Shown here: piece by piece, positions 27,845 to 35,789 of the stretch
Layout: each line of letters begins with the position of its first letter
Numbering within the stretch: position 1 is the first letter of the stretch
NCBI GenBank assembly: GCA_965243755.1
Contig: CBDEVW010000003.1
Span: 1,488,001 to 1,552,000 of the forward strand
Source of the DNA: JANSWY01 sp965243755
GTDB lineage: Bacteria; Bacteroidota; Bacteroidia; Cytophagales; Cyclobacteriaceae
Length of the DNA stretch: 64,000 nt
Reading direction: 5' to 3'
The notes under the pieces: model-generated
Told to the model about the DNA's origin: nothing
Databases searched by the model: none
What the model saw: the letters and a program-made list of their open reading frames with translations, nothing else
Position numbers and translations under genes: made by a program

Positions 27845-28582
27845 ATGACCAAAATACTAAAGTTTATCACTGGCTTTTTTCTCGGTTCCATACTTTTATT
27901 TCTTCCAATCAGTTGTTCCCAGGTGTTTGCAAATTTCAAACCCATTATCTATTTAATGCCAATAATGGTTGTGATTATTGGGGTGTTATTATTAGCACTT
28001 CAACAATGGAAACCTTACAGAATCGGTGTTATTTTATCTACCTTAATAGCACTTGTTTGTACAATATTGGTAACTGTAATAGTACACCAAGAAGGGCCTA
28101 ATAAAAGTCAAGCATCACGAAAACCCAAAAAGAGAAAAGTTGAAAAGACTATCGAAATAAAAGGTAAGCAATTAGACAAGCACTGTTTCAATACCAGGTT
28201 TAAGGATTTTGGTGAAGTGACATTTATTACAAGTGTAGATTGGTGGGCACACTTTTATTTGCTTCGAAATAATAAGATTATTTATGAATTTGATGGTTAT
28301 CACGCCAGTGAAGATGCAATAAGTCCGGGTATCAAGGAAGTGCGTGTATTTGACGCCAACGGAGATGACAAAGAGGATGTTTTAATTATGGGTACATACA
28401 AGTCAGCCTTTAATGAAGACACCAGTATAGATTACCCAATTAACAGACTGCTTATAGCTGGAGATCAAGACTTCTATTTACCCAGAAAGGTAAACCAATT
28501 GATTGCTAGCGGTAACTTTGCGTCAATTGAGGAAATCAACTCCTTTTTAACACAATTTTACAGCGATTCCAACAGTAAATAA
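27845..28582 (+). CDS. Unknown membrane protein with three N-terminal helices and an extracytoplasmic domain
   Basis: A 245-residue protein I do not recognise. Three hydrophobic segments lie at about 7-30, 34-54 and 59-80. A strongly basic stretch follows (SRKPKKRKVEK, about 90-102). The remaining 140 residues are soluble and contain FDANGDDKEDVLIMG (about 168-182), a Dx(N)GDxxxD calcium-loop-like motif as in VCBS/FG-GAP repeats. The basic linker after helix three could fix topology with the C-terminal domain in the cytoplasm, yet the calcium-like motif suggests the opposite; this is unresolved. It follows the TGACGA repeat region and has no operon partner. Confidence 0.6.
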   Translation: MTKILKFITGFFLGSILLFLPISCSQVFANFKPIIYLMPIMVVIIGVLLLALQQWKPYRIGVILSTLIALVCTILVTVIVHQEGPNKSQASRKPKKRKVEKTIEIKGKQLDKHCFNTRFKDFGEVTFITSVDWWAHFYLLRNNKIIYEFDGYHASEDAISPGIKEVRVFDANGDDKEDVLIMGTYKSAFNEDTSIDYPINRLLIAGDQDFYLPRKVNQLIASGNFASIEEINSFLTQFYSDSNSK

Positions 28583-28638
28583 CACTGATCATTTTATTCT
28601 TAATTATTAGTACTTCAACCGTTGTTCACAATTAGAAC

Positions 28639-28646
28639 TAACTTTG
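28639..28646 (+). promoter_or_regulatory. -7 promoter box for the small lipoprotein gene
   Basis: TAACTTTG is a full match to the Bacteroidota TAnnTTTG box, 40 bases before the ATG at 28687. A TTG at 28622-28624 is nearer than the usual 19-21 base spacing, so the -33 element is uncertain. Confidence 0.45.
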
Positions 28647-28686
28647 TAAGTTTCAAACTATTATTTCAAACTAAAAAAATACGCAA

Positions 28687-28851
28687 ATGAAAAAGTTAGT
28701 CTTAATCATCGCAATTGTATCTGGTGCTGCTCTATTTACTGCTTGTAACCCCTCTGAAGACCCATTAACTGAGATTACAAACAACATAGAAGAACCTACA
28801 ACCAATGGAAATGGTACCGAAGGGAACACAGACAAACCTGGAGGAAATTAA
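28687..28851 (+). CDS. Small lipoprotein, 54 residues
   Basis: A short gene read directly from the sequence: ATG at 28687, stop TAA at 28849-28851. The product starts MKKLVLIIAIVSGAALFTAC, an orthodox lipoprotein signal with Cys20. The mature part is only 35 residues, acidic and rich in Asn, Thr, Glu and Gly, with no domain. It is flanked by a -7 promoter box and a strong terminator, which supports a real monocistronic gene. Function unknown. Confidence 0.72.
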   Translation: MKKLVLIIAIVSGAALFTACNPSEDPLTEITNNIEEPTTNGNGTEGNTDKPGGN

Positions 28852-28882
28852 TGTTTCATAGAATTATACAGCCACTCGGTAG

Positions 28883-28914
28883 AAAAAAGGACGGATTAAA
28901 CTCTGTCCTTTTTT
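28883..28914 (+). terminator. Rho-independent terminator after the small lipoprotein gene
   Basis: AAAAAAGGAC pairs with GTCCTTTTTT around a loop of about twelve bases, and the 3' arm is itself a T run. It lies 31 bases past the stop codon. Confidence 0.8.
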
Positions 28915-28943
28915 ATATTTGTCATAATCCTAAATAACTGATT

Positions 28944-30227
28944 ATGCGACCTATATTAATTTTCTTCTTATTTTTTGTGGTATCGGTGCGTCTGTTTGCT
29001 GCCAATTCTGAAGAAAAATCAACCATTGACAATATTCATCAGCTGTGTTATCAATTAATTGAAGAAGCTGACTGGGATAAGACAATTTACATGGCCGATT
29101 CTGCCATTGAACTATCACTAAACTCACAGTATAATTGGGGGTCAGCAAATTCATATTTTATTAAAGCCTACGCCCTAAATAAATCAGGGAAACCGTCAAA
29201 GGCAGTCATTAACTACTTTGAGGCACTAAGGTTGCTTGAAAGCGATCAGGAGCATGTGAGTACTTATGTTAGCTTGCATCTCAACCTAGGAGAGATCTTC
29301 CATAGATTTAGCTCCTACAAACAGGCAATTACTATATATGACAAGGGAATATCTATTGCAGAAAAAAATGACTTAGATGAAAAAGTTACCAGGTTAAATT
29401 TCAACAAAGCACAATCCCTGCAGTCAGATGGCCAAATAGTAGAGGCTGTTAAAACCTACTATGCTATCATGGCCACAACAGGCACCACAAAAGACTATAG
29501 ACATTATTTTAAGTCCGTAACCAATATTGGTTTAATCAATTTAGAAATTGATCGTTATGATTCGGCTATAGCATGTTTTACAGATGCATTAAACATCACA
29601 GACCATTTGAGCATGGCAGATAAACACAAAGGGCAAACTTATCATAACCTGGCTGTTGCACACTGGAAGGCTGGAAACAAACAAAAAGCTGAGCGCTATT
29701 TTGGTATCAGTCAATCAATTACTGCTTTAAATGGATCTGAAAATGATCAATTCCTACTTTTTAAAGATCTTAGTGAATACTATTATGATTTAGGCAATTT
29801 TGATCAATCCATGTCCTACTCTAAGCAGGCATTAGCCCTGATTGGAAATATTCCCACTAGTCTTGAAAACCTTTCGGTGTATAGAAATTTGTCTAATTCA
29901 GCCTTACGGTTGAATAATAGTGAATCGGGAATTTATTTCGCATCCTTGTACGATGAGCAATTAGACAATTATTTGTCACAAAAGGAGGCTTCTCTAAAAG
30001 AACAGAATCGTTATCAGATTGATTTATTGACTCAGCAATACTTTACAAACCTCGAGAAACGAGAGCAGCAAAAACAAATTCAACACTTAGTAATTGCCCT
30101 GGTATGTGTTGTGTTCTTTTTCTTATCACTCTTGCTCATATTCAAGCTACTAAGAGCACGTACAATCAGATCGGCAGAAGCAGAACTAAAAAAAGCCTTC
30201 TCCAATTTAAATTATGATATATCGTAA
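28944..30227 (+). CDS. TPR-repeat membrane sensor protein, possibly missing its output domain
   Basis: A 427-residue protein with a signal peptide (about 1-19, ending RLFAAN), about seven TPR repeats at 25-330 (for example YNWGSANSYFIKAYALNKSG and TYHNLAVAHWKAGNKQKAER), a coiled region and a membrane helix at about 375-395 (LVIALVCVVFFFLSLLLIF). Only about 30 cytoplasmic residues follow. In Bacteroidota this arrangement normally continues into a LuxR-type helix-turn-helix or a histidine kinase. Here a stop comes right after KKAFSNLNYDIS, and the downstream 900 bases are noncoding. Truncation is inferred; a stand-alone TPR scaffold is the alternative. Confidence 0.72.
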   Translation: MRPILIFFLFFVVSVRLFAANSEEKSTIDNIHQLCYQLIEEADWDKTIYMADSAIELSLNSQYNWGSANSYFIKAYALNKSGKPSKAVINYFEALRLLESDQEHVSTYVSLHLNLGEIFHRFSSYKQAITIYDKGISIAEKNDLDEKVTRLNFNKAQSLQSDGQIVEAVKTYYAIMATTGTTKDYRHYFKSVTNIGLINLEIDRYDSAIACFTDALNITDHLSMADKHKGQTYHNLAVAHWKAGNKQKAERYFGISQSITALNGSENDQFLLFKDLSEYYYDLGNFDQSMSYSKQALALIGNIPTSLENLSVYRNLSNSALRLNNSESGIYFASLYDEQLDNYLSQKEASLKEQNRYQIDLLTQQYFTNLEKREQQKQIQHLVIALVCVVFFFLSLLLIFKLLRARTIRSAEAELKKAFSNLNYDIS

Positions 30228-31116
30228 TTTTCTAATTGTCAATAGGTAATAATTCCTGGGAAACAGGGCATGAATCTTTCAGTGTATGCTTTTCCAGTGA
30301 AGATTAAGTTAACCAATGCTTTTGTGTTGATTGCACCTTTAGAATTCATAGGAAATTGATTTCCATTATTTGAGCTCCTCACCCTTAAGGGTTGAAGCAA
30401 TGATTAGATTGAGCCCATGCTATTACAATGATCTGATTAAAGGTTCACATAATCATTCTTTGTAAGTAAAAGGCACTGAAAAATTCTTAAGGCAACTCAT
30501 TACCAGGTTGTTTATAACTAGCTTGACAAACAGTGGCTAATTTTTGTTTTCTTGAGCTGAATGCATTTCAAAAGCGCTATTTCATATCCTGATTAAAATT
30601 TTATAATCTTCTTTCTGGATGCAATTTTACTGTCTTCTTGAAATACGTTTCACTTCAAATTAGGCCCAGATGTAAAACTTGTTAACCTCAATAATGACCG
30701 TCTGGTATCAGAATTCTCCATCGCTGTTGACGATTCTTACAAAAAGGATAATCAGTGGGTGATCAGGTACAATGGTTTAGTAAAAGCATGGAGCAACTAC
30801 AAGTAATCTGCTGCCTGTAAGTTAGGTTTGATGAATAGTTAGGTTAATACCACTCTCATTTTAGAAGAGACTTGTAGTGCAGACCACTTAAAGACCAATA
30901 TTAAGGAAAAAAACCCATTTCATAACGAAATCTTAATGTTGCTGAAATAACATTTTAAAGAGGTTCATAGCAATTAATTGGCTAAAAATCATTAATTTAA
31001 AGATCGCTTACACAACGCATGCACAATAAATTTATAATCCGGAGTGCTTGAACTCACTTACTTTTTGGAACATAGGTCGGATTTAAACCAATTGGTAAGG
31101 AATAAGTTATTGAGGT
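30228..31116. other. 889-base gene-poor stretch containing relics
   Basis: No intact gene is seen. One 54-codon remnant resembling a single-strand DNA-binding protein occurs at 30642-30806. At about 30861-30877 a 17-base string (TTAGAAGAGACTTGTAG) equals the end of the NHL lipoprotein gene at 25945-25961, stop codon included. Base composition is AT-rich. The stretch looks like decayed DNA between the TPR gene and the PAS kinase gene. Confidence 0.5.
30642..30806 (+). pseudogene. Remnant resembling single-strand DNA-binding protein (SSB)
   Basis: An open stretch of 54 codons lacks a start codon: a TGA precedes it at 30639 and a TAA ends it at 30804-30806. Its translation includes LGPDVKLVNLNNDRLVSEF followed by SIAVDDSYKKDNQW. 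This parallels the SSB oligonucleotide-fold segment LGxDPEVx...FSxAtxESYK...tQWh. Both the SSB N-terminal strand and the C-terminal half with its acidic tail are absent. The match is by eye and moderate; chance similarity cannot be excluded. Confidence 0.4.
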
Positions 31117-32241
31117 ATGGAATTAAACAGAATTACGCTACAAAGGAAAATCTTTGATCATCTGATCAATGGTATCTACATCTATGATGTACAGCAAGGC
31201 AATAATGTCTACATCAACAAACAGTATACTGAACTTACCGGGTATACATTAGAAGATATCAAATCATTTACACCGGAAAGGTTCTTTGAACTGTTCCACC
31301 CTGATGATCAACAAATTGTAGCGGAGCATATGGCAAAAGTAACATCATCACCTGCGGGGACTACTTTTCCATTAGAGTACAGATTTAAAAAAGCCAATGG
31401 TGACTGGATGTGGTGTATGTCACATGACCTTATGCTCGACGCTGAATCCGGCGGTGAGCCTAATCAGTTCATGGGCAGCTTCATTGATATTACCGACCGG
31501 AAAGCATATGAAACTGAACTAATAAAATCCAGAGACAACCTAATCACCATCAACAAAGAACTGGAACAATTTGCATCCATTGTTTCTCATGATTTGCAAA
31601 ACCCAATCAACAATCTACTTGGCTTTCAGGAGCTGATCAAAAAGAGAATCATGGAGGGCGAATACGAGGCAGTAGAAGAACTGGTGGACTACATGCACGG
31701 CTCAACTGACCGGATGAGATCTCTCATAAGTGGCCTATTGGAGTATGCAAAACTTGGCTCTGAATCTATGCAGCGAGAATGGATTGACTGCAATGAATTA
31801 TTGGATAATCTACATAAGGATCTCTCCAATGAATTGAAAAAAACCAATGCCAAAGTATCTTACCGTGAGCTACCAAAGATATATGCCAGCCGCATAGGAA
31901 TGAGAGAGGTATTCCAAAACCTGATCACCAATTCCGTCAAATACAAAAAGGAAGATCACCCACCCATAATTAATATCATGGGAGATTACGAAGATGGAGA
32001 ATGGAAATTTACTTTGAAGGACAATGGAATTGGCATAAAAAGCAATGACCTGGAAAAGGTTTTCGAAATGTATGGAAGAACCAATGGGTCCAGTAAAATT
32101 AATGGTTTAGGCATAGGTTTGGCTCAATGCAAAAAAATCATTACCTCCCACAATGGGGAAATCTGGATGGAATCTAAGGTGGGGCAAGGTACTACGGTCA
32201 ATTTCAAAATACCCGAACCTACACCCCTGGAAAAGGTGTAA
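31117..32241 (+). CDS. Cytoplasmic PAS-domain sensor histidine kinase
   Basis: A 374-residue kinase. A PAS fold with PAC tail lies at about 8-130 (VYINKQYTELTGYTLEDI, then MGSFIDITDRKAYE), followed by a dimerisation helix with the phospho-acceptor H158 (SIVSHDLQNPINNL). The HATPase domain has the N-box NLITNSVKYK, G1 DNGIGI and G2 GLGIGLA. No membrane segment or signal peptide is present, so it senses an internal cue. No response regulator gene is adjacent, making it an orphan kinase. Confidence 0.9.
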   Translation: MELNRITLQRKIFDHLINGIYIYDVQQGNNVYINKQYTELTGYTLEDIKSFTPERFFELFHPDDQQIVAEHMAKVTSSPAGTTFPLEYRFKKANGDWMWCMSHDLMLDAESGGEPNQFMGSFIDITDRKAYETELIKSRDNLITINKELEQFASIVSHDLQNPINNLLGFQELIKKRIMEGEYEAVEELVDYMHGSTDRMRSLISGLLEYAKLGSESMQREWIDCNELLDNLHKDLSNELKKTNAKVSYRELPKIYASRIGMREVFQNLITNSVKYKKEDHPPIINIMGDYEDGEWKFTLKDNGIGIKSNDLEKVFEMYGRTNGSSKINGLGIGLAQCKKIITSHNGEIWMESKVGQGTTVNFKIPEPTPLEKV

Positions 32242-32307
32242 GCTAAATTCCCGGCACATTGCTTAAGTTTCAAATCTGGTGTATCTTAATAAGAAAAATC
32301 ACCCGCT

Positions 32308-32874
32308 ATGAAAAATCAATATACCAGTTTTATTGCCATGCTGATTGCTATCTTATTCCTTCAAAACTGTGCACCAAAATACACCGCAAACTTTCAGAAA
32401 CCATCAAACCGAATACTCAATAACTACCCATCAAATGAGTCGACAGCTACTGAAATAGAACGAACTCCGGTGCTTGCTTCGTTGGAAGAGAAGCCAATTA
32501 CCATTCCCAATGAAACTGTCCAACCCCTGGTAATTTCTAAAATAAAACCTGAAGAGAAAGCGGCCTCAAACGAAACTGAAAAACAAATTCTTCAGGAAGT
32601 CAGAAGAAGTCTTAAATCGATGAGCCCTGAAGAAAAAAAGGCATTAAAATCCACCTTTAAGGAGGCCATTAAACAAATGAAGGATAAGAACACCACTCAG
32701 GATGACGCAGCTTTTATCTTGCTAATCATTCTGGCGGTGATTCTACCACCGGTAGGCATGCTTGTATATGAAGGGGAACTTTCCGCCAGGTTTTGGCTCT
32801 CTTTGTTGCTAACCATACTTGGATACCTGCCAGGAATAATCTATACCCTATATGTAATCTTAGGTGGCAAGTAG
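32308..32874 (+). CDS. Lipoprotein-like protein with C-terminal YqaE/Pmp3 membrane domain
   Basis: Of 188 residues, the N-terminus is a signal-like segment ending LFLQNCAPK, where Cys23 may be lipidated, though LQNC is an imperfect lipobox. A disordered, charged middle (about 30-130) follows. The C-terminus has two helices matching the Pmp3/YqaE family (ILAVILPPVGMLVYEG, then LLLTILGYLPGIIYTLYVI). Pmp3 proteins are usually 50-60 residues and influence membrane potential or salt tolerance. The long N-terminal extension is a recurring Bacteroidota variant. Confidence 0.78.
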   Translation: MKNQYTSFIAMLIAILFLQNCAPKYTANFQKPSNRILNNYPSNESTATEIERTPVLASLEEKPITIPNETVQPLVISKIKPEEKAASNETEKQILQEVRRSLKSMSPEEKKALKSTFKEAIKQMKDKNTTQDDAAFILLIILAVILPPVGMLVYEGELSARFWLSLLLTILGYLPGIIYTLYVILGGK

Positions 32875-32983
32875 CTGAAGCCAATAATAATTTGACCGTA
32901 CAAAAAAGTGTACCTTAAAATTTGGTTGTTTCCAGCATTCAAGAGCTCCACTACTTATATTAGACAATCAAAAATCGTAGAAG

Positions 32984-33913
32984 ATGAAGAAAACTGCATT
33001 TTGCATGGTTGCCATGCTAATCATATCCTTATACGTTATTGGCCAGGAGCAACATCCATTAGTCGGTCAATGGGACCTTGAGGTGAGCATAGATGGAAAA
33101 CTTAGCCCATCATGGCTGGAAGTAAGAAAATCTGGTTTCGAAACGCTGGTTGGTCGATTTGTCTACGCATTTGGTAGTGCCAGACCTGTTGCTGAAATTA
33201 AATACAACGATGGGAACTTCAATTTCACAATCCCCAAACAATGGGAACGTGGTGATGGTGACATGGTATTTTCGGGCACAGTGGAGAATGGATTGCTGAA
33301 GGGACAGTTGAAATATCCAGATGGTAATACTTACCAGTGGACCGGCACCAGAGCTCCAGAACTGAAAGACATACCTAATCCAAAATGGAGTGAACCCATC
33401 GAATTGTTTAATGGCAAGGACCTGTCTGGATGGAAGGCCGATCGTGACAACAACCAATGGACCGTAAAAAATGGCATACTGACAAGCCCATCCAGTGGTG
33501 CCAACCTGATCTCAGAACAGGAATTTTTCGATTTTAAGTTACATGCTGAATTTCGATTTCCGGAGAACGGCAATAGTGGCATCTACTTGAGAGGAAGATA
33601 TGAGGCCCAGATATTTGACAGCCAGGAAAAGCCAATCAATGACCTGCAATTTGGAGCCATCTATGGCTTCCTGCCCCCAAATTATAACGCTGCAAATGCT
33701 CCGGGTGAGTGGCAAACCATGGACATCACTTTAATTGGAAGAAGAATTACGATCGTGGCGAATGGCATTACAATCCTTGAAAACCAGATTATTCCCGGAA
33801 TTACAGGTGGCGCGCTCAACAGCCGGGAGTCAGAACCAGGCCCTTTTATGATCCAGGGTGACCATGAACCTGTGGAATTCAGAAGCTTTGTGGTGACGCC
33901 TGTTTTAAAATAG
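32984..33913 (+). CDS. Secreted DUF1080 (3-keto-disaccharide hydrolase-like) protein
   Basis: A 309-residue exported protein (signal about 1-20, ending YVIGQEQ). Residues 24-125 form a small beta-barrel-like domain (VGQWDLEVSIDGK to WTGTRAP). Residues 133-309 are a DUF1080 concanavalin-like fold with characteristic blocks: ELFNGKDLSGWKA, WTVKNGILTS, FDFKLHAEFRFPENGNSGIY and GEWQTMDITLIG. DUF1080 proteins act on 3-keto-glycosides or bind sugars. A role in carbohydrate breakdown in the periplasm is inferred; no partner gene lies nearby. Confidence 0.85.
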   Translation: MKKTAFCMVAMLIISLYVIGQEQHPLVGQWDLEVSIDGKLSPSWLEVRKSGFETLVGRFVYAFGSARPVAEIKYNDGNFNFTIPKQWERGDGDMVFSGTVENGLLKGQLKYPDGNTYQWTGTRAPELKDIPNPKWSEPIELFNGKDLSGWKADRDNNQWTVKNGILTSPSSGANLISEQEFFDFKLHAEFRFPENGNSGIYLRGRYEAQIFDSQEKPINDLQFGAIYGFLPPNYNAANAPGEWQTMDITLIGRRITIVANGITILENQIIPGITGGALNSRESEPGPFMIQGDHEPVEFRSFVVTPVLK

Positions 33914-33923
33914 GATAAATGCA

Positions 33924-33951
33924 GAAAGCCTCACATCCATGTGAGGCTTTC
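33924..33951. terminator. Bidirectional terminator between convergent genes
   Basis: GAAAGCCTCACAT and ATGTGAGGCTTTC form a perfect 13-base stem with a two-base loop. It follows the DUF1080 stop by 10 bases and the minus-strand lipoprotein stop by 19 bases, and a T-rich tail (CATTTTTC) follows on the plus strand. Confidence 0.85.
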
Positions 33952-33970
33952 ATTTTTCAATATCTAATGC

Positions 33971-34681
33971 CTACATCCCCCAGAAGTGGAAATAGCCTGA
34001 TTGCACATAGTCAAATGTAGTATATGGCATTTCTCCTCCACCACCGAGATCAATCATGGTGGTCACCGCATCTGCCTCAGCAATTGCAATTAATCGCTTG
34101 ATCCAATCATAGAACTGAACTCTTCCTCCACTGTTTCCAAAGAAAGATGCGCCATTCAATCCATTTGGGTCCCAGAAGTGGTATGAATGCTTCAGTACCG
34201 ATAAGAAATTCATATACTTCTCATGATCCTCAGGAGATAACCTGGGTACGCTTGCCAAACGCTCCTCAATAAAAGCATCCATGGAATCCCCCTCTTCAAA
34301 TTGGTCCAGTGCATCAAATACTTCTACTGCCAACTGATATAATTGATTATTAATCAAGCCATTAGTACTCATCTCTTCCAGCATGCTAACCGGTGAACCA
34401 TAGTCCTGAAACCAGTACAACTGAGCCAATTGCTCTTTTGTATACTGATCCGAAATTACAGCCAGGGTGTTCTCCTGAAAGTTGTCAACATTCGTGGTTG
34501 ATGGTAGATTTTCGAGTAGATATTGCAGCGACTCATTATGAGCGATACCAGCAGCATTAAATTCATCTGAATACATGTATTTGTTACTCGCCCCTGCACT
34601 TTGAGGAACTTCCGGGATAATCTCTGTTTCCTGGCACGCAAGGAAAAATATACTCAATATGCCTAATATATACTTTGTCAT
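33971..34681 (-). CDS. Lipoprotein of unknown function, paralog of the upstream gene product
   Basis: A 236-residue lipoprotein (MTKYILGILSIFFLAC). No known domain was recognised. It shares a motif set with the protein encoded at 34712-35536: an N-terminal HN near residue 48; then LSPEDHEKYMNFLSVLKHSY followed by HFWDP at about 151-176, matching LSGTELDIYL...HSVEFWYP; and a Gly-rich stretch after it. The last 60 residues contain a possible helix (WIKRLIAIAEADAVTTMIDL) and an aromatic end. It lies 30 bases downstream of its paralog on the same strand, so the two are probably one operon. Confidence 0.7.
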   Translation of the reverse strand: MTKYILGILSIFFLACQETEIIPEVPQSAGASNKYMYSDEFNAAGIAHNESLQYLLENLPSTTNVDNFQENTLAVISDQYTKEQLAQLYWFQDYGSPVSMLEEMSTNGLINNQLYQLAVEVFDALDQFEEGDSMDAFIEERLASVPRLSPEDHEKYMNFLSVLKHSYHFWDPNGLNGASFFGNSGGRVQFYDWIKRLIAIAEADAVTTMIDLGGGGEMPYTTFDYVQSGYFHFWGM

Positions 34682-34711
34682 TCTATTATAATTTTTATTG
34701 AATTCAATTAT

Positions 34712-35536
34712 TTAAATGGCCTTTTTGATGGATGATCCCACTCCCATCACCAACCCAACAACACTTGCAGTAGGAAGACCTCCAAAAGCTGGGTTAGGTG
34801 CAGCAGCAGCTCCTTCAGTTGCTACCACTGCTCCAATTGCACCCTGAGCAACCCCCACAACATCTGCCGTGAATATCTTTCCAAAGCCTGGCCATGCTTC
34901 TAGTCTCCCGGCAGTAGCACCACCACCAAACTGATCATATCTTCCCATACCTCCCTGATCTACCGGATACCAGAATTCTACAGAATGAATGGCAACATCC
35001 ATACTTTGTAAGTAAATATCTAACTCAGTTCCTGAAAGATCAGATGCATGATGATTCTTGTGGTCGATGATGGCCGCCTGTAAATCAGATACTTCTTCTG
35101 AGCCATCTGCGTCACCAAACGTCTCAACAAACAACACCATTTTCTCAGCAAGCACCTCTGACGCACCTAATCCTTCCCAGTAAGTAGCACGGATAATATC
35201 ATCTTTGATCGTTTCGTACGTTTGTTCGGGATCAATTTGATTGTTGAAGGCCTTTTGACTGATGCCATATCGGGCACAAAATTCTCCGGTTTCTGTTTGT
35301 AATATCCGGTCAATTTCGTTCTTTATACTTTCAGGATCAGTTTCTTCTATCGACCAGTGATTGATGATGATATCTGCCAATTCATTGTGCTTCTGACCAA
35401 TCTGGTAAGATGCCGCTTCTGATTGTGCTTTTGTTTGAAGTTCCGGTGTAGTAACCGATTTTTCTTCATCCATACAAGAAAAGAATGCCATGATCATTAA
35501 ACTCATGGATAGATAAGTTGTGATTAATTTTTTCAT
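34712..35536 (-). CDS. Lipoprotein of unknown function with Gly/Ala-rich hydrophobic C-terminus
   Basis: A 274-residue lipoprotein (signal ending MIMAFFSC). It carries the same HN ... LSxxExxxY ... HSxxFWxP pattern as its downstream paralog. The C-terminal 50 residues are unusual: alternating Gly, Ala and Val with GxxxG-like spacing (ADVVGVAQGAIGAVVATEG, then LPTASVVGLVMGVGSSI). They form two potential membrane-inserting helices around a Pro-containing turn. The tail resembles glycine-zipper or bacteriocin-like sequences, but no toxin family can be assigned. It is divergent from the LytS/LytTR pair, which could regulate it. Confidence 0.7.
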   Translation of the reverse strand: MKKLITTYLSMSLMIMAFFSCMDEEKSVTTPELQTKAQSEAASYQIGQKHNELADIIINHWSIEETDPESIKNEIDRILQTETGEFCARYGISQKAFNNQIDPEQTYETIKDDIIRATYWEGLGASEVLAEKMVLFVETFGDADGSEEVSDLQAAIIDHKNHHASDLSGTELDIYLQSMDVAIHSVEFWYPVDQGGMGRYDQFGGGATAGRLEAWPGFGKIFTADVVGVAQGAIGAVVATEGAAAAPNPAFGGLPTASVVGLVMGVGSSIKKAI

Positions 35537-35789
35537 TGTTTTTACTTTGTTAAAGTGGTTATTCGATTAATTAGTATTAACCAATCCAGCTTCCCGGGTT
35601 GTGGACATGTTATGCACCTTTTGCACACCATGGTTGATCAAATATCAGGTGAGCTATGAAATAACCACACCGTTATCTATCATGCGATCTGTTTGTTTGA
35701 TTATTCGTATGCATTGCTTTAAAATTCGAATGGAATCTCTCACCAGTAACCGGTAAACATTTATCAGAACCTCCTATATTCACCTGGTA

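Noticed and set aside
26019..30564. Inverted 12-base match (ATGCATTCAGCT) flanking the 26-30.5 kb region as element ends
   Set aside because: Twelve bases is within chance for this length, there is no transposase gene, and no target duplication is seen.
34712..35536. Assignment as a known bacteriocin
   Set aside because: The Gly/Ala-rich tail is only suggestive: the protein is a long lipoprotein without a double-glycine leader, immunity gene or exporter beside it.
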